Part shown: in pieces, positions 55,711 to 64,000 of the stretch
Layout of the letters: every line of letters begins with the position of its first letter
Position numbering within the stretch: position 1 is the stretch's first letter
Source: Dactylonectria macrodidyma
Taxonomy: Eukaryota > Ascomycota > Sordariomycetes > Hypocreales > Nectriaceae
DNA length: 64,000 bases
Direction: 5' to 3'
Assembly (NCBI GenBank): GCA_020744425.1
Contig: JAGMUV010000016.1
Location: 744,001-808,000 of the forward strand
Notes under the pieces: generated by a model
The model's database searches: none
What the model saw: only the letters and a program-made list of their open reading frames with translations
What the model was told of the DNA's origin: nothing
Made by a program: the position numbers and the translations under genes

Positions 55711-56119
55711 CTAGTGGCACAGTCTCAGCTCCGTGATGGTATCCCGTGCGTCATCACCGGTGTATCGCTGGGACTTCTGTTGAATCATTTTTGTAAGAGA
55801 TCTTCCAGCAGCCTGATTACGAAGTCGGCCCCGAGCCCAGTGCGAAGTACATTGTTTTCCAGTTCGACGGCAGTATGAGCAGGGCGAGTCCAGGTTCTCG
55901 TCAGTGCCCACAGGGTATCCTACTCTGCTGTTCAGTCTTCCTAATCAAAATGCAGATATAATGACTAGAAAGAAACTTACCATGATGAGATTTTGTGAGA
56001 GAGGCATTACTACCATCACCAGCACCCGAACCTTTGCCCTACGTGTCTTCCAAGGGAGGCAGGTCATATGCACGTTTGGCCTTTCGGCATTGATCATAAG
56101 AGCGATTTTGCCGCCGCAT
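55711..56119 (-). pseudogene. decayed Zn(II)2Cys6 regulator fragment
   Basis: Minus strand from ATG 56119: MRRQNRSYDQCRKAKRAYDL matches a fungal Zn2Cys6 subfamily that reads SCDQCRKxKRACD, with two zinc-ligand Cys replaced by Tyr (TGY to TAY). An in-frame TAG follows. After a GTAAGT...GATTAG intron the second half of the cluster appears intact (SPCSYCRRTGKQCTSHWARG). The frame ends at 55711 without further domains. With two of six ligands gone the cluster cannot bind zinc normally. The substitutions and stop fit G:C to A:T decay. Confidence 0.65.
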
Positions 56120-56595
56120 GTCAACGAGAACCTTTGGCATGGTTTCAACAGCACGCTAACGAACAACTTTGACAATGGGGAATCATGTCATGGTTGTTTT
56201 TGTTTGTGAGTTCAGACAGCAGCCTCGGCTGCATAAATACCGCACCACCAAGGGATCAGAGGTAAGTCGTGTCAACTTGGTTCGACTCACGCAAGACATT
56301 TTGCTTTTTAGCACGGTTCGGCTGAGGCCGCGATAGCGGGTGGTCACCCTTGCGTCAACAAGTGTAGTCGCGACATGACGGCACAGCAAAATATACGAAT
56401 CCCCCCGCAGTCATGTCATAACCATGGGCGCGCGATTGCCATCATGACCAATCGTCCTGTTGATCAATAGATTAGCTGCCGGTATTGCCAGCATCCTAGA
56501 GTGCATCGGCAGGGGGGGTATAGGATGTGACCAACGCGCCAACCTAATTGCCGTACAGCTGCACGGAACTTCACCCCGCATCCCTTTGCAACAGC
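56120..56595. other. spacer between Zn2Cys6 relic and hAT element
   Basis: No gene recognised. Confidence 0.4.
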
Positions 56596-56838
56596 TAAGG
56601 GGGCAAGGGTCGAACCCACTACACTGCAAATCCACGTGGACCACATATAAGTGGTCCATCTCTATTACATCCACTTGTCGGCGCTCAGATTACATAATAA
56701 TCCACTACACTTGGACCTGAAAGTGGATGTAGTGGAGTGGATTTAGGTGGATTTAGGTACCGTGGGATATTCCCTGACCCTGTACGGTTCATAGTACTTA
56801 TTTTGGTATATAAACGCCTATTAAATCGAGGTAGCTGG

Positions 56839-56870
56839 ACCCAAGTTAGCCGAGACCCAAGTTAGCCGAG
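56839..56870 (+). repeat. 16-bp tandem duplication in the hAT promoter
   Basis: ACCCAAGTTAGCCGAG is repeated twice head to tail about 110 bp upstream of the transposase ATG. Confidence 0.85.
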
Positions 56871-56981
56871 ATCCATCACCCCTACAGCTAATCTTATAGC
56901 ATTATACGAGACACTACCCCTATTGAGCGCGTTTTCTAAGATTTCCTGCCGTTGTTTTTGCCAGAATTTTTTTTTTTTACG

Positions 56982-59462
56982 ATGTCAGCCACCCAGCCAG
57001 GCCAACAGCAGCACCTCGAAGACCGTCTTTTTCACCATTTCAGAGGCTGGACTTGGTCAGAACGCGCTCGTGATACTAGCTCTTGGCTGTGGGACTTTGG
57101 CTACGATATTCAACGTCATGGCTTACGCAAATGGGCTTGCAAGGACTGTATCCTCGGAAATCGTCCCATTATCGCGAGTTTTACCTCTTCAGGTCTCCAG
57201 AACGCGGCAAATCATCTATGGCGTGAACACAAAACAACAGCACCAGAGGGAGAGAAAAAGAGCACAGCACAGCTGAAATCCGAAGGCGCACTGAAATCGA
57301 ACCAGCCGACTATTGCCTCTGTTTTGAAACTGGACGTCAACAAGGCTACGGAACAGAATATCGCGAATAGCTTCATCTCACGCTTTGATAAGCAACACTT
57401 TCAGCGTATGCTAGTCGAGTTAATCGTCAGCAGCAACCAGTCCTTTTCCTTCGCCGAGAACCCCATCCTCCGAGAAATCTTCGACTATTTGAACCCCTCC
57501 GTTTCGATCCAACACGCCAACTTGAGTGCCACGGCTGTCCGATATAAGATCATTCAAGAGTACAACCGCCACAAGCAGAAAGTTATCGAGGTGTTGAGGA
57601 ACTCCCCTGGAGCGCTTCATATCTCATTTGATGGCTGGACGTCTCGAAATAAGCTTGCCCTGTACGGCATTGCTTGTTTTTTCAGAGACGAGAAGAATCG
57701 GCCATGCAAAATCATGATTGGGGTTCCAGAGGCTCATCGTCACTTCGGCTCAACGATCGGTGGGGAGGTTCTCGACGTCCTACACACTCTTGGCGTGAGT
57801 CCAGAGAAGATTGGCTATTTCACGCTCGACAATGCTGAAAACAACGATAGTGCAATGGAGGTCATTGGTGCTGAACTTGGGTTCGATGGCCGACTACGCC
57901 GAGGACGCTGTTTTGGCCACACAATTAACTTGTCAGCCAAGGCGCTCTTATTTGGAAAAAACGCCGACGCGTTCGAGCAGCAATTATCAGGTGCCGAAGC
58001 GCTATCTGATACTGAATACGCTCGATGGCGCAAAAGAGGACCAGTTGGCAAGTTACACAATATCGTAGTTGATGTGCGTATTAGCCATCGGCTGATTTAC
58101 TTATTCAAGGAGGTCCAGAGGGTAAGCGGTTTTACTAAGCTAAATCCAATTCGTCTCATACTAATTCGATCTATCTAACAGGACGAAATTAATCGCGCCA
58201 CCACCCTTAAACTCCGATCGAAGAAACCACTTAAGCTAATTATCGATAACGACACGCGTTGGCTATCACAACTCTACATGATCCGCAGGGCTCTACGGTT
58301 GAAAACCTCTATCGAACTCTTACTGATCAAGTATAAAGCGCAATGGGAGGACGAAAATCGGTCTAAAAAGACTGGCCAAGTGACACAAGCCAAGTTGGCG
58401 AAAAAACCACGCATCCTCCGAGACGAGAATCAGCTAACGGACAAAGACTGGGAGGTTCTTTACCATTTGGAGGCTATTCTGACCGTTTTTGAGACTGTGG
58501 TAAAGACGCTTGAGGGTGATGGACACGTCCGCAGGCGTAAGCAAGGCTGGACTGGCTCCTACGGCAATATCTGGGACGTGGTGCTTGGCTATGAGTTGCT
58601 TCTTAACACACTGGAAGAATACAAGCGGCTTGCTGCTGATTTTCCTGATCCAGAGCACTTCCGCATCGGAATCAACCTTGCTTGGGGTAAGCTGGATGAA
58701 TATTATCAGCGGCTGGACGAGACGCCCATCTACTATACAGCTATGGCGCTCCATCCAGCTTATCGTTGGGACTGGTTTGATGAAACGTGGGCACATAAGC
58801 CTAGTTGGGTTGAAAAGGCAAAAGAGATGGTTGCCGACGTCTGGCTGTCCGATTACGCTCATCTCGAGATTAGAACCAGCAGCAGCAGAGGCGACGACGA
58901 GCCACCAGCAAAAAGACCTCGGTTTTTCAACCCCTTCGAGAAGAACAGTCGTCTGCCAAGCTCAATACCACCCTACGCAGCAGCTATTGTTGGTGACGAG
59001 TACCAAGCGTGGCAGACGGATCGTGACGTCAGCGACGGCAACGTTCGTGATCCAATTGGTTACTGGATCACTAAGCAAGGCAGATATCCTCGGTTATCCA
59101 GGATGGCATTGGACTTCCTGACGATCCAGCCGATGTCAGCCGAGTGTGAGAGGTTATTTTCAGCTGCTGGCAAGATGGTCTCGGGGTTGCGTACGAACCT
59201 AGATGCTGAGATTATCGCCATTTGTCAGGTTTTACGCTCTTGGTACCGTGCTGGCCTTATCAAGGACCTGGATCCATTGCTTAAGTCGCACCTTGAAAGC
59301 AAGCTGGATGGCGGTTGTGGGACTCTAAGCGACGACGAGCTGGCGCTTGCTGAGTCAAAATGGCTATTGGAGGGCGAGGATAGCGCCAGCGAGGTTGACG
59401 ATTCAACACAGCAGCAACAGGCTGAAGAGTTAGTGTCAACCTCTGAAAGTGAGGCTGAATAG
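56982..59462 (+). CDS. hAT transposase (806 aa, two exons)
   Basis: ATG at 56982 after a poly-T tract. Exon 1 is 56982-58121; the phase-0 intron 58122-58181 (GTAAGC, CTATCTAACAG) is followed by 58182-59462. Cuts and pastes the element. N-terminus: BED-like zinc finger (WACKDC...AANHLWREHK). Then HISFDGWTSRNKLALYG with the first catalytic Asp, YFTLDNAENND with the second, CFGHTINLSAKA, IIDNDTRWLSQLYM, and the hAT C-terminal dimerisation block YPRLSRMALDFLTIQPMSAE...LFSAAGKMVSGLR. The C-terminal tail is acidic. Length and domain order are those of full-size fungal hAT transposases. No stop or frameshift. Confidence 0.95.
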
Positions 59463-59650
59463 GCACCGACGAGGTTGTGAATAGCCTCAAAGATCCACTA
59501 TAAATCCACTTATAAATCCACGTGTGTACATCCATTCCACTCCGGTCGAATATGTGCTACATCCACTATGTAGTTGCCTAAAAATCGCACATCCACTCTA
59601 CTTGGTCCCAAAGTGGAGTGGATGTAGTGGGTTCGACCCTTGTAAGGGGG

Positions 59651-59990
59651 GCTTGTATACCGCCCCGGGATAAATAGTAAATAACGGCTCGATGCGTAAT
59701 TTATTGGGATGAGTTCACAGGGCATGGATCCTACAGATAGACCTGATCGTTTGGAGGACTAGAATAAAGGGAAGGTAGAGGCCCGGTTCCTCTACAGAAC
59801 AAGCACCTTCTTAATCTTTCAGTCTTTCCTAGCTACCTAGTTTTATTTGCGGCCTAAGTTGATCTGTTCTGGCTGAATTCCTTCCTTGCCTTTGCCTATT
59901 AATCTGATCACGCCCTCTCCGACTTGCACGTGCTTAGGTAGCTGATGTTGGGCGTGTGGCTGCGTCTGTTGTGCACCTTGGACTATCACA
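59651..59990. other. spacer right of hAT element
   Basis: No gene recognised. Confidence 0.4.
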
Positions 59991-60476
59991 TTATCCCCTT
60001 GGCCCTGTGTGGTTCGGTATGGTAGAGTCATGTTGCGTGAGCAAACGCACTATGCCATCCTGGTTGTACCTCTTTTCGATATCGAGAGGTGACTGGCCGT
60101 GAAAATCCTGAAGACTGCGGCTAACAATGACCTTCAATAGAAATCGAGCAGCGTCGCATTTCCCGTAAGAGGCTGCTTCGTGTAGAAGGGAGGCCCCCCC
60201 TTCGTAAGTCTTTCGGAAATCGAAATTCGCCCCTTGTAGAAATCCCAAGACTTCAGTCCGACCCATCTTTGTTGCTTCGAGTCCGACGTTCCGAGCAAGA
60301 CACAGAGAATTGACTTCAGATTGGAACCCTAAACTATCCATATTGAAGCCTCCCACATAGCAGCATGCTAGAAACATGATATTGCCACATGATGTAGCTC
60401 CTAGGCTTGCTTTAACCACTAAGCCACACAATTCCTTTTTTGTCTTTTCATCCGTAGCCAGGAAGAATCTCCCCAT
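59991..60476 (-). CDS. ankyrin-repeat protein or fragment (161 aa)
   Basis: ATG at 60476. The second half contains ankyrin units (GGASLLHEAASYGKCDAARF, HGQSPLDIEKRYNQDGIVRL). The first half (ATDEKTKKELCGLVV...) has no clear match. A different frame just upstream (MDALVLLVSMRPLALG..., from about 60572) runs up to this ATG and may be the original N-terminus separated by a frameshift. It lies on the same strand as, and 400 bp downstream of, the larger ankyrin-TPR gene; it may be a separate small gene or a relic of the same locus. Confidence 0.45.
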   Translation of the reverse strand: MGRFFLATDEKTKKELCGLVVKASLGATSCGNIMFLACCYVGGFNMDSLGFQSEVNSLCLARNVGLEATKMGRTEVLGFLQGANFDFRKTYEGGASLLHEAASYGKCDAARFLLKVIVSRSLQDFHGQSPLDIEKRYNQDGIVRLLTQHDSTIPNHTGPRG

Positions 60477-60879
60477 CGTCCTTGCCCAGGGCGCGGAGAA
60501 TGGCGGTGAAAATTTGGAAAGGTCGTCCCAAGGCCAACGGGCGCATGCTAACTAGTAAAACGAGTGCATCCATGAGAGCGAAAGAGTGAGGGATTCATCG
60601 GGTTGCCTCAAATACAAAACATTGAGCGAGGTGCGCTCCCTAAAACATTTCAGACAATTCGTGTTCAGCAACCTAGACCCCTATCACCAGCACCCAATGC
60701 GGCTCCCGGTGTCGACACGACGAGCTGCACCCTCTAGTTAGACCGGCACCGAATACGTATTCAAAAATATCGTGACAATGAAAACACTAAAATCATCCCA
60801 GTCATGTTCATCTTTGAAATAACTAACATCAGAACCAATCTGGGCTAGCTGGCCGTTTCGAGATCCTGAATTCCCTTGA
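60477..60879. other. spacer between ankyrin and TPR genes
   Basis: Apart from the possible N-terminal frame mentioned for the ankyrin gene, nothing recognised. Confidence 0.4.
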
Positions 60880-63114
60880 TCATGTCAAGTGTGCCAGCCA
60901 CAAACTTATTTGCAGTGCTTGCTCTTGCAAATTGTTGGGATGTTTGACGGAGATCCTATGTGTGAATATATGATCACGCCCAAAAGTCTCACGACAGACC
61001 TTGCGAGCTTCGGAATGCATCTTGCTCGACACATAAACATCCCCCTTTCCAAACGCAATGTCCCCAAGAAGTATCCATGTAGCAACTTCCAATGGCTTTG
61101 TCCATGCCATGGTTTTCTCACACAAATCCCGTACTTCTCGGCACACCTTCTCAGCCTCAGCATACTGCTTTTGTTGCGTAAGGACAACAGCAACACGATA
61201 CAATATCTCGGGCATTCGTATGTCATTTTTCTCGAGAAGGTTGGCGTATACGTAACGCAATGCCACATACTTCTCCATTGCATCATCGTATTGTCCTTGC
61301 TCCATGTGAATGTCCCCTGACATCTCGATGATCTCGCGGTGTAATTCCCCCCATTTCTCACATCCCTTGCATGTCTCTTCCGCTTGAGCGACCAGGCCCC
61401 AGGCTTTCTCAAAGTTTTGTTGTCGTATATAGAGCCTCACGAGGCTTTTGATCGCGTCAATCTCAAATGCGATATCGGAACCTGAGCCTTGCTTTGATTG
61501 GAGAAGAGAATCCTCGGCTTCGTCGTACCTCTCTTGGCTTGTGTATACATCGCCGAGCACTTTGACAGTTTGAAGAAACAGCTTAGATCCTGGTTCCTGA
61601 TTTTTGTGTACTGGAAGTAGCAAGGTCAAGGCGTCATCGTGCCTGCCCAAAGCGGCGTAACTGGCGCCAATGTCCTTCGTAATGCCCAACGTCTTTGAGT
61701 CCTCAGGCCCCAATGTCTTCTCATAGCCATTTTTTAGCGTAACAAAATGACACAAAGCCTCGTTGTATCTCCTTTGAGTCATGTAGAGAGATGCAAGGGC
61801 TTTCGCAAGGTCAAGCATCGATGAATATTCCCATCCTAGCTCAAGCCCACAGCCTCGCCAGGTTTGATCAAGTAATTTCCCAGCTTCGTTATGTCGCCCC
61901 TGTGATAGGAAGAAAGTGCCAAATTCCTTCATCAAACCAAGCATATCCAGATATTCTGGTTTCCCCTTGAAACATTCCAGTGCTTGGCTGAGACACTGCT
62001 GGGTCTTTTCGCACTGCTCTAGGCAAGCGTAGGAACTGAAGCTTCGGGCTGTACCAAGCATTGCTGGGTATTTGAGTTTCAGTTTTAGTTCCTGATCGCG
62101 ATATCTTTGTAGCGCTTGATCAAGATCCTCATCTTTAAGATGCTGTTCATGTGATGTGTAGAGAGTACCCAGTTCCTGCAATATTTCGAAGATCGAATCT
62201 TGGTCATGGTGGCGTGATGTCCGGTGGCTTTGCAATGCACAAAAAAGCAATTGCTTGGCTTCCTTGTAGTCTCCTTGGCAAGCGCGGAGAGATCCAAGGC
62301 TTTTGGTAATGCCAATAGTCACACGGTGTTGTGGCCCTAGCGTCCCCCCACAATCCTCCAGTGCTCGACGAAGTAAACCCTCATATTCACTATGTCGCTC
62401 GTCTGACGTGCATAGGGCGTTGAGTCCCTTCATCGCACCAAGCGTCAACTTGTGTCGCGGCCCCAGTGCTTCATCGAAGCCATCCAACGCTTGGAGGAGA
62501 CGTTCCTTGGCTGTCTTGTGTTGTCCCTGGCATGCGGAGAAGAACCCAAGGCTTTTGACAATGCTGAGGGTCACAGGGTGTTGCAGCCCTAGCGTACTCC
62601 TATAACCCTGCAGTATCTGAAGGAGTGAGTGCTCATATCCGATCGATTGTCCTCGCGATGTGAGGAGAAGGTCGAGTTCCCTCATGGCTTCAAGCAGCAA
62701 ACTGTCGGTCGGTTCCGCCAAACTGCTTGTCGGCTCCAATGTTTCCTTGAAACCTTCCAGTGCTCGAACAAAATACTCCTTAGCTTCATCGTATTTTCCT
62801 TCCTTCATATACAGAGAACCAAGGCGTTTGGCCGCCTCGGACATCCCTGAGTCTTGCAGCCCCAGGGTACTCTGATAGCCTTGCAGTGCTTCAGTAAGGA
62901 GACGTTCGGCTTGATCGTGACAGCCTTGTTCGCAACAGCCTTGTGTCGCGTGGAGCGTACCAAGTTCCATCATGACACCCAGAGTCGCCTTGTGCTTCGG
63001 CCCTAATGCTGATCCGAGGTGTCGCAGTGCTTCATCGAAATACTTTTTAGGTTTCTTTGACCAATCATTCACCCAATTCTTTGCCGTTCCCTTACTAAGC
63101 AAGATATTGACAAT

Positions 63115-63748
63115 GGGAAGTCATACCTGCACCGCCCCGTACACGCACCGCTGGTCTAATTAGTCAGCAACAGCACTATAAATCCCCCCTTCAGTGCCCT
63201 TAAGGGCCCTATAACAACAATGGACCTCCCACCTCAACAGCTTTATACCTCGCAAGAAGATCTTCAATTAGATCTTACGATTTATGCAGCAGTTGGTGGC
63301 TATAAATTTATTATTCGCCGCTCACATTCATTTTGGCAAGGCTCTGAGCGACCTACTATTTTATATGCTTGCAATCGCTGGCGTCAAGGCTGCCAATTTT
63401 CAATCCTAGCTAAAGAAGACTCTTACGGCTTGTGGCATCTTAAACATCGCACTGAAGCCCGATTTTCCCACCACAACCACGGGCCCCGAGAGCCCCCCCG
63501 CCAGCAGCCCCAAGAGCCCCACCAGCCCCAAGAGCCCGAGCCGCAGGAGCCGCTAGAAAAGAAATTACCTACCTGCAGCAAATGTCATATAGAAGGCCAT
63601 AGAAGGGGCGCAAAATGCTGTATTTTGCGTGGTCAAGATAGCCCATAAATACAGGGCCCTTAGGGCACTTAGGGGGGGGATTTATAGTGCTGTTGCTGAC
63701 TAATTAAACCAGCGGTGCGTGTACGGGGCGGTGCAGGTATGACTTCCC
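63115..63748 (+). mobile_element. Mutator-like mini-element with 98-bp inverted repeats (634 bp)
   Basis: Termini 63115-63213 and 63651-63748 are inverted repeats of about 98 bp starting GGGAAGTCATACCTGCACC. They show one mismatch in the first 70 bp and a few indels at the inner end (TAAGGGCCCT region). Long TIRs, a 9-bp target duplication and a leading G fit Mutator-like elements. Between the TIRs there is room only for a single 143-codon ORF, which is intact. No catalytic DDE domain is present, so movement would need a transposase from elsewhere. Confidence 0.9.
63220..63648 (+). CDS. FAR1/WRKY-GCM1-like DNA-binding plus zinc-knuckle protein of the mini-element (142 aa)
   Basis: ATG 63220, TAA 63648. 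Residues about 20-90 match the N-terminal DNA-binding domain of Mutator-like transposases and FAR1 proteins: AAVGGYKFIIRRSHSFWQG, then YACNRWRQGCQF and HHNHGP, which supply the C...C...H-x-H zinc ligands. A Pro/Gln/Glu linker (RQQPQEPHQPQEPEPQEP) leads to CSKCHIEGHRRGAKC, a C-x2-C-x4-H-x5-C knuckle that in full transposases sits at the C-terminus. The protein thus looks like both ends of a Mutator-like transposase joined in frame with the catalytic core deleted. It could bind the element's own ends and act as a repressor, or be a by-product. Confidence 0.75.
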   Translation: MDLPPQQLYTSQEDLQLDLTIYAAVGGYKFIIRRSHSFWQGSERPTILYACNRWRQGCQFSILAKEDSYGLWHLKHRTEARFSHHNHGPREPPRQQPQEPHQPQEPEPQEPLEKKLPTCSKCHIEGHRRGAKCCILRGQDSP

Positions 63749-64000
63749 ATTGACAATGTCTTCTTTGTGGTTCTGTGCCGCTAAACCAAGCGCCATGAAG
63801 CCACCGTGGTCTGATGCTGTAATATCTGCCCCATAATTCAGTAAGGTTTCGAGAACTTTCGCGTGGCCGTTGAGCGCTGCGAGATGAAGCGCCGTCTTCC
63901 CAGTGTTCGTCCTAGCTTCCTTCTTTGGTTGCTCCCACATTAAGAGCTGAACAACTTCTTCCCAGCCTTCCTGTGCTGCGAGATGAAGTGCCGTCTCCCC

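Larger units (their letters stand above)
56604..59642 (+). mobile_element. complete hAT-family DNA transposon (3039 bp)
   Basis: Both ends carry the same 20-bp terminal inverted repeat beginning CAAGGGTCGAACCC. Subterminal regions (56604-56760 and 59490-59642) hold about a dozen GTGGAT/ATCCAC hexamers in both orientations, likely transposase binding sites. A single intact transposase gene fills the inside. Perfect termini, a perfect 8-bp target duplication and an undamaged ORF suggest recent insertion and possible activity. Confidence 0.95.
56596..59650. repeat. 8-bp target site duplication of the hAT element
   Basis: TAAGGGGG occurs at 56596-56603 and 59643-59650, directly flanking the inverted termini. 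Eight base pairs is the hAT-typical length. Confidence 0.9.
63106..63757. repeat. 9-bp target site duplication of the mini-element
   Basis: ATTGACAAT at 63106-63114 and 63749-63757, directly outside the inverted termini. Nine base pairs is typical of Mutator-like elements. Confidence 0.9.
60880..64000 (-). pseudogene. ankyrin-TPR gene interrupted by a mini-transposon; runs off the right edge
   Basis: From the right edge, ankyrin repeats (ETALHLAAQEGWEEVVQLLM, KTALHLAALNGHAKVLETLL, GGFMALGLAAQNHKEDIVN) lead into the inserted element at 63115-63748. The frame resumes right after it with IVNILLSKGTAKNWVNDWSK and continues for 740 codons to TGA at 60880. That part holds about 14 kinesin-light-chain-type TPR units (HDQAERLLTEALQGYQSTLG, YDEAKEYFVRALEGFKETLE, YNEALCHFVTLKNGYEKTLG). 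Taking out the element and one copy of its 9-bp duplication restores an unbroken reading frame in the middle of an ankyrin repeat. ANK and TPR arrays of this kind are common C-terminal parts of fungal NLR-like proteins; whether an NB-ARC or NACHT domain lies upstream is outside the window. The element adds a net 643 nt, so the present allele is disrupted. Confidence 0.8.

Noticed and set aside
59620..59642. Possible tRNA at the hAT end (GGGTTCGACCC)
   Set aside because: Only the T-arm-like piece is present; no acceptor stem, A box or anticodon arm, and it is part of the terminal inverted repeat.

Overview
This is a window of filamentous ascomycete DNA, most likely from a Sordariomycete. The genes carry short GT-AG introns (about 50-80 nt, several with CTAAC-type branch points). 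The families are fungal too: a fungal-type (FunK1) kinase, Zn(II)2Cys6 proteins, a SOK1/TCP11 protein, a fungal bZIP, a PMC1-type calcium ATPase and fungal hAT and Mutator-like elements. I see no tRNA, rRNA or CRISPR. Long gene-poor spacers, several broken copies of core genes, diverged duplicated segments and C-to-T type damage make it look like an accessory, repeat-influenced region. That is an inference.

Layout. 0-16 kb: a poorly resolved multi-exon gene (737-2414), a decayed tandem duplication near 3 kb, a convergent pair of small genes (4784-5155 + and 5363-6080 -) each with a CT-rich repeat just upstream, two membrane-protein genes (6631-7573, 8179-9098), a bZIP gene (11555-12768), a single-pass membrane protein (13188-14081 -) and a Tc1/mariner relic (15.0-15.4 kb). 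16-27 kb: a casein kinase I copy with a frameshifted tail, a SOK1/TCP11 gene with one frameshift, a truncated FunK1 pseudogene and a 418-residue orphan. 27-36 kb: mostly gene-poor, with dispersed repeats, a newly modelled 119-aa gene (29037-29468 -) and a secreted asparaginase-like protein (34750-35937).

36-43 kb: two large divergent genes that share a 1.2 kb spacer. One is a seven-exon, 1151-aa acidic protein with a Myb/SANT-like domain; the other is a SET-domain protein with an AWS-like cysteine cluster, a 3 x 40-residue repeat and a post-SET motif. They could form a chromatin-related pair. 43-50 kb: gene-poor, with a 3' fragment of an APC/C CDC16/Cut9-like gene, a small Zn2Cys6 gene and the second copy of the dispersed repeat. 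50.4-54.1 kb: an intact five-exon P2B calcium ATPase.

55-64 kb: a Zn2Cys6 relic in which zinc-binding Cys have become Tyr; a complete hAT transposon (56604-59642, perfect 20-bp terminal inverted repeats, 8-bp target duplication, intact 806-aa transposase); and ankyrin/TPR genes on the minus strand. The large ankyrin-TPR gene, which runs off the right edge, is interrupted by a 634-bp Mutator-like mini-element (63115-63748, about 98-bp inverted repeats, 9-bp target duplication). That element carries an intact 142-aa ORF joining a FAR1/WRKY-GCM1-like DNA-binding domain to a CCHC zinc knuckle. Together with the SET/Myb pair it is the most interesting object here.
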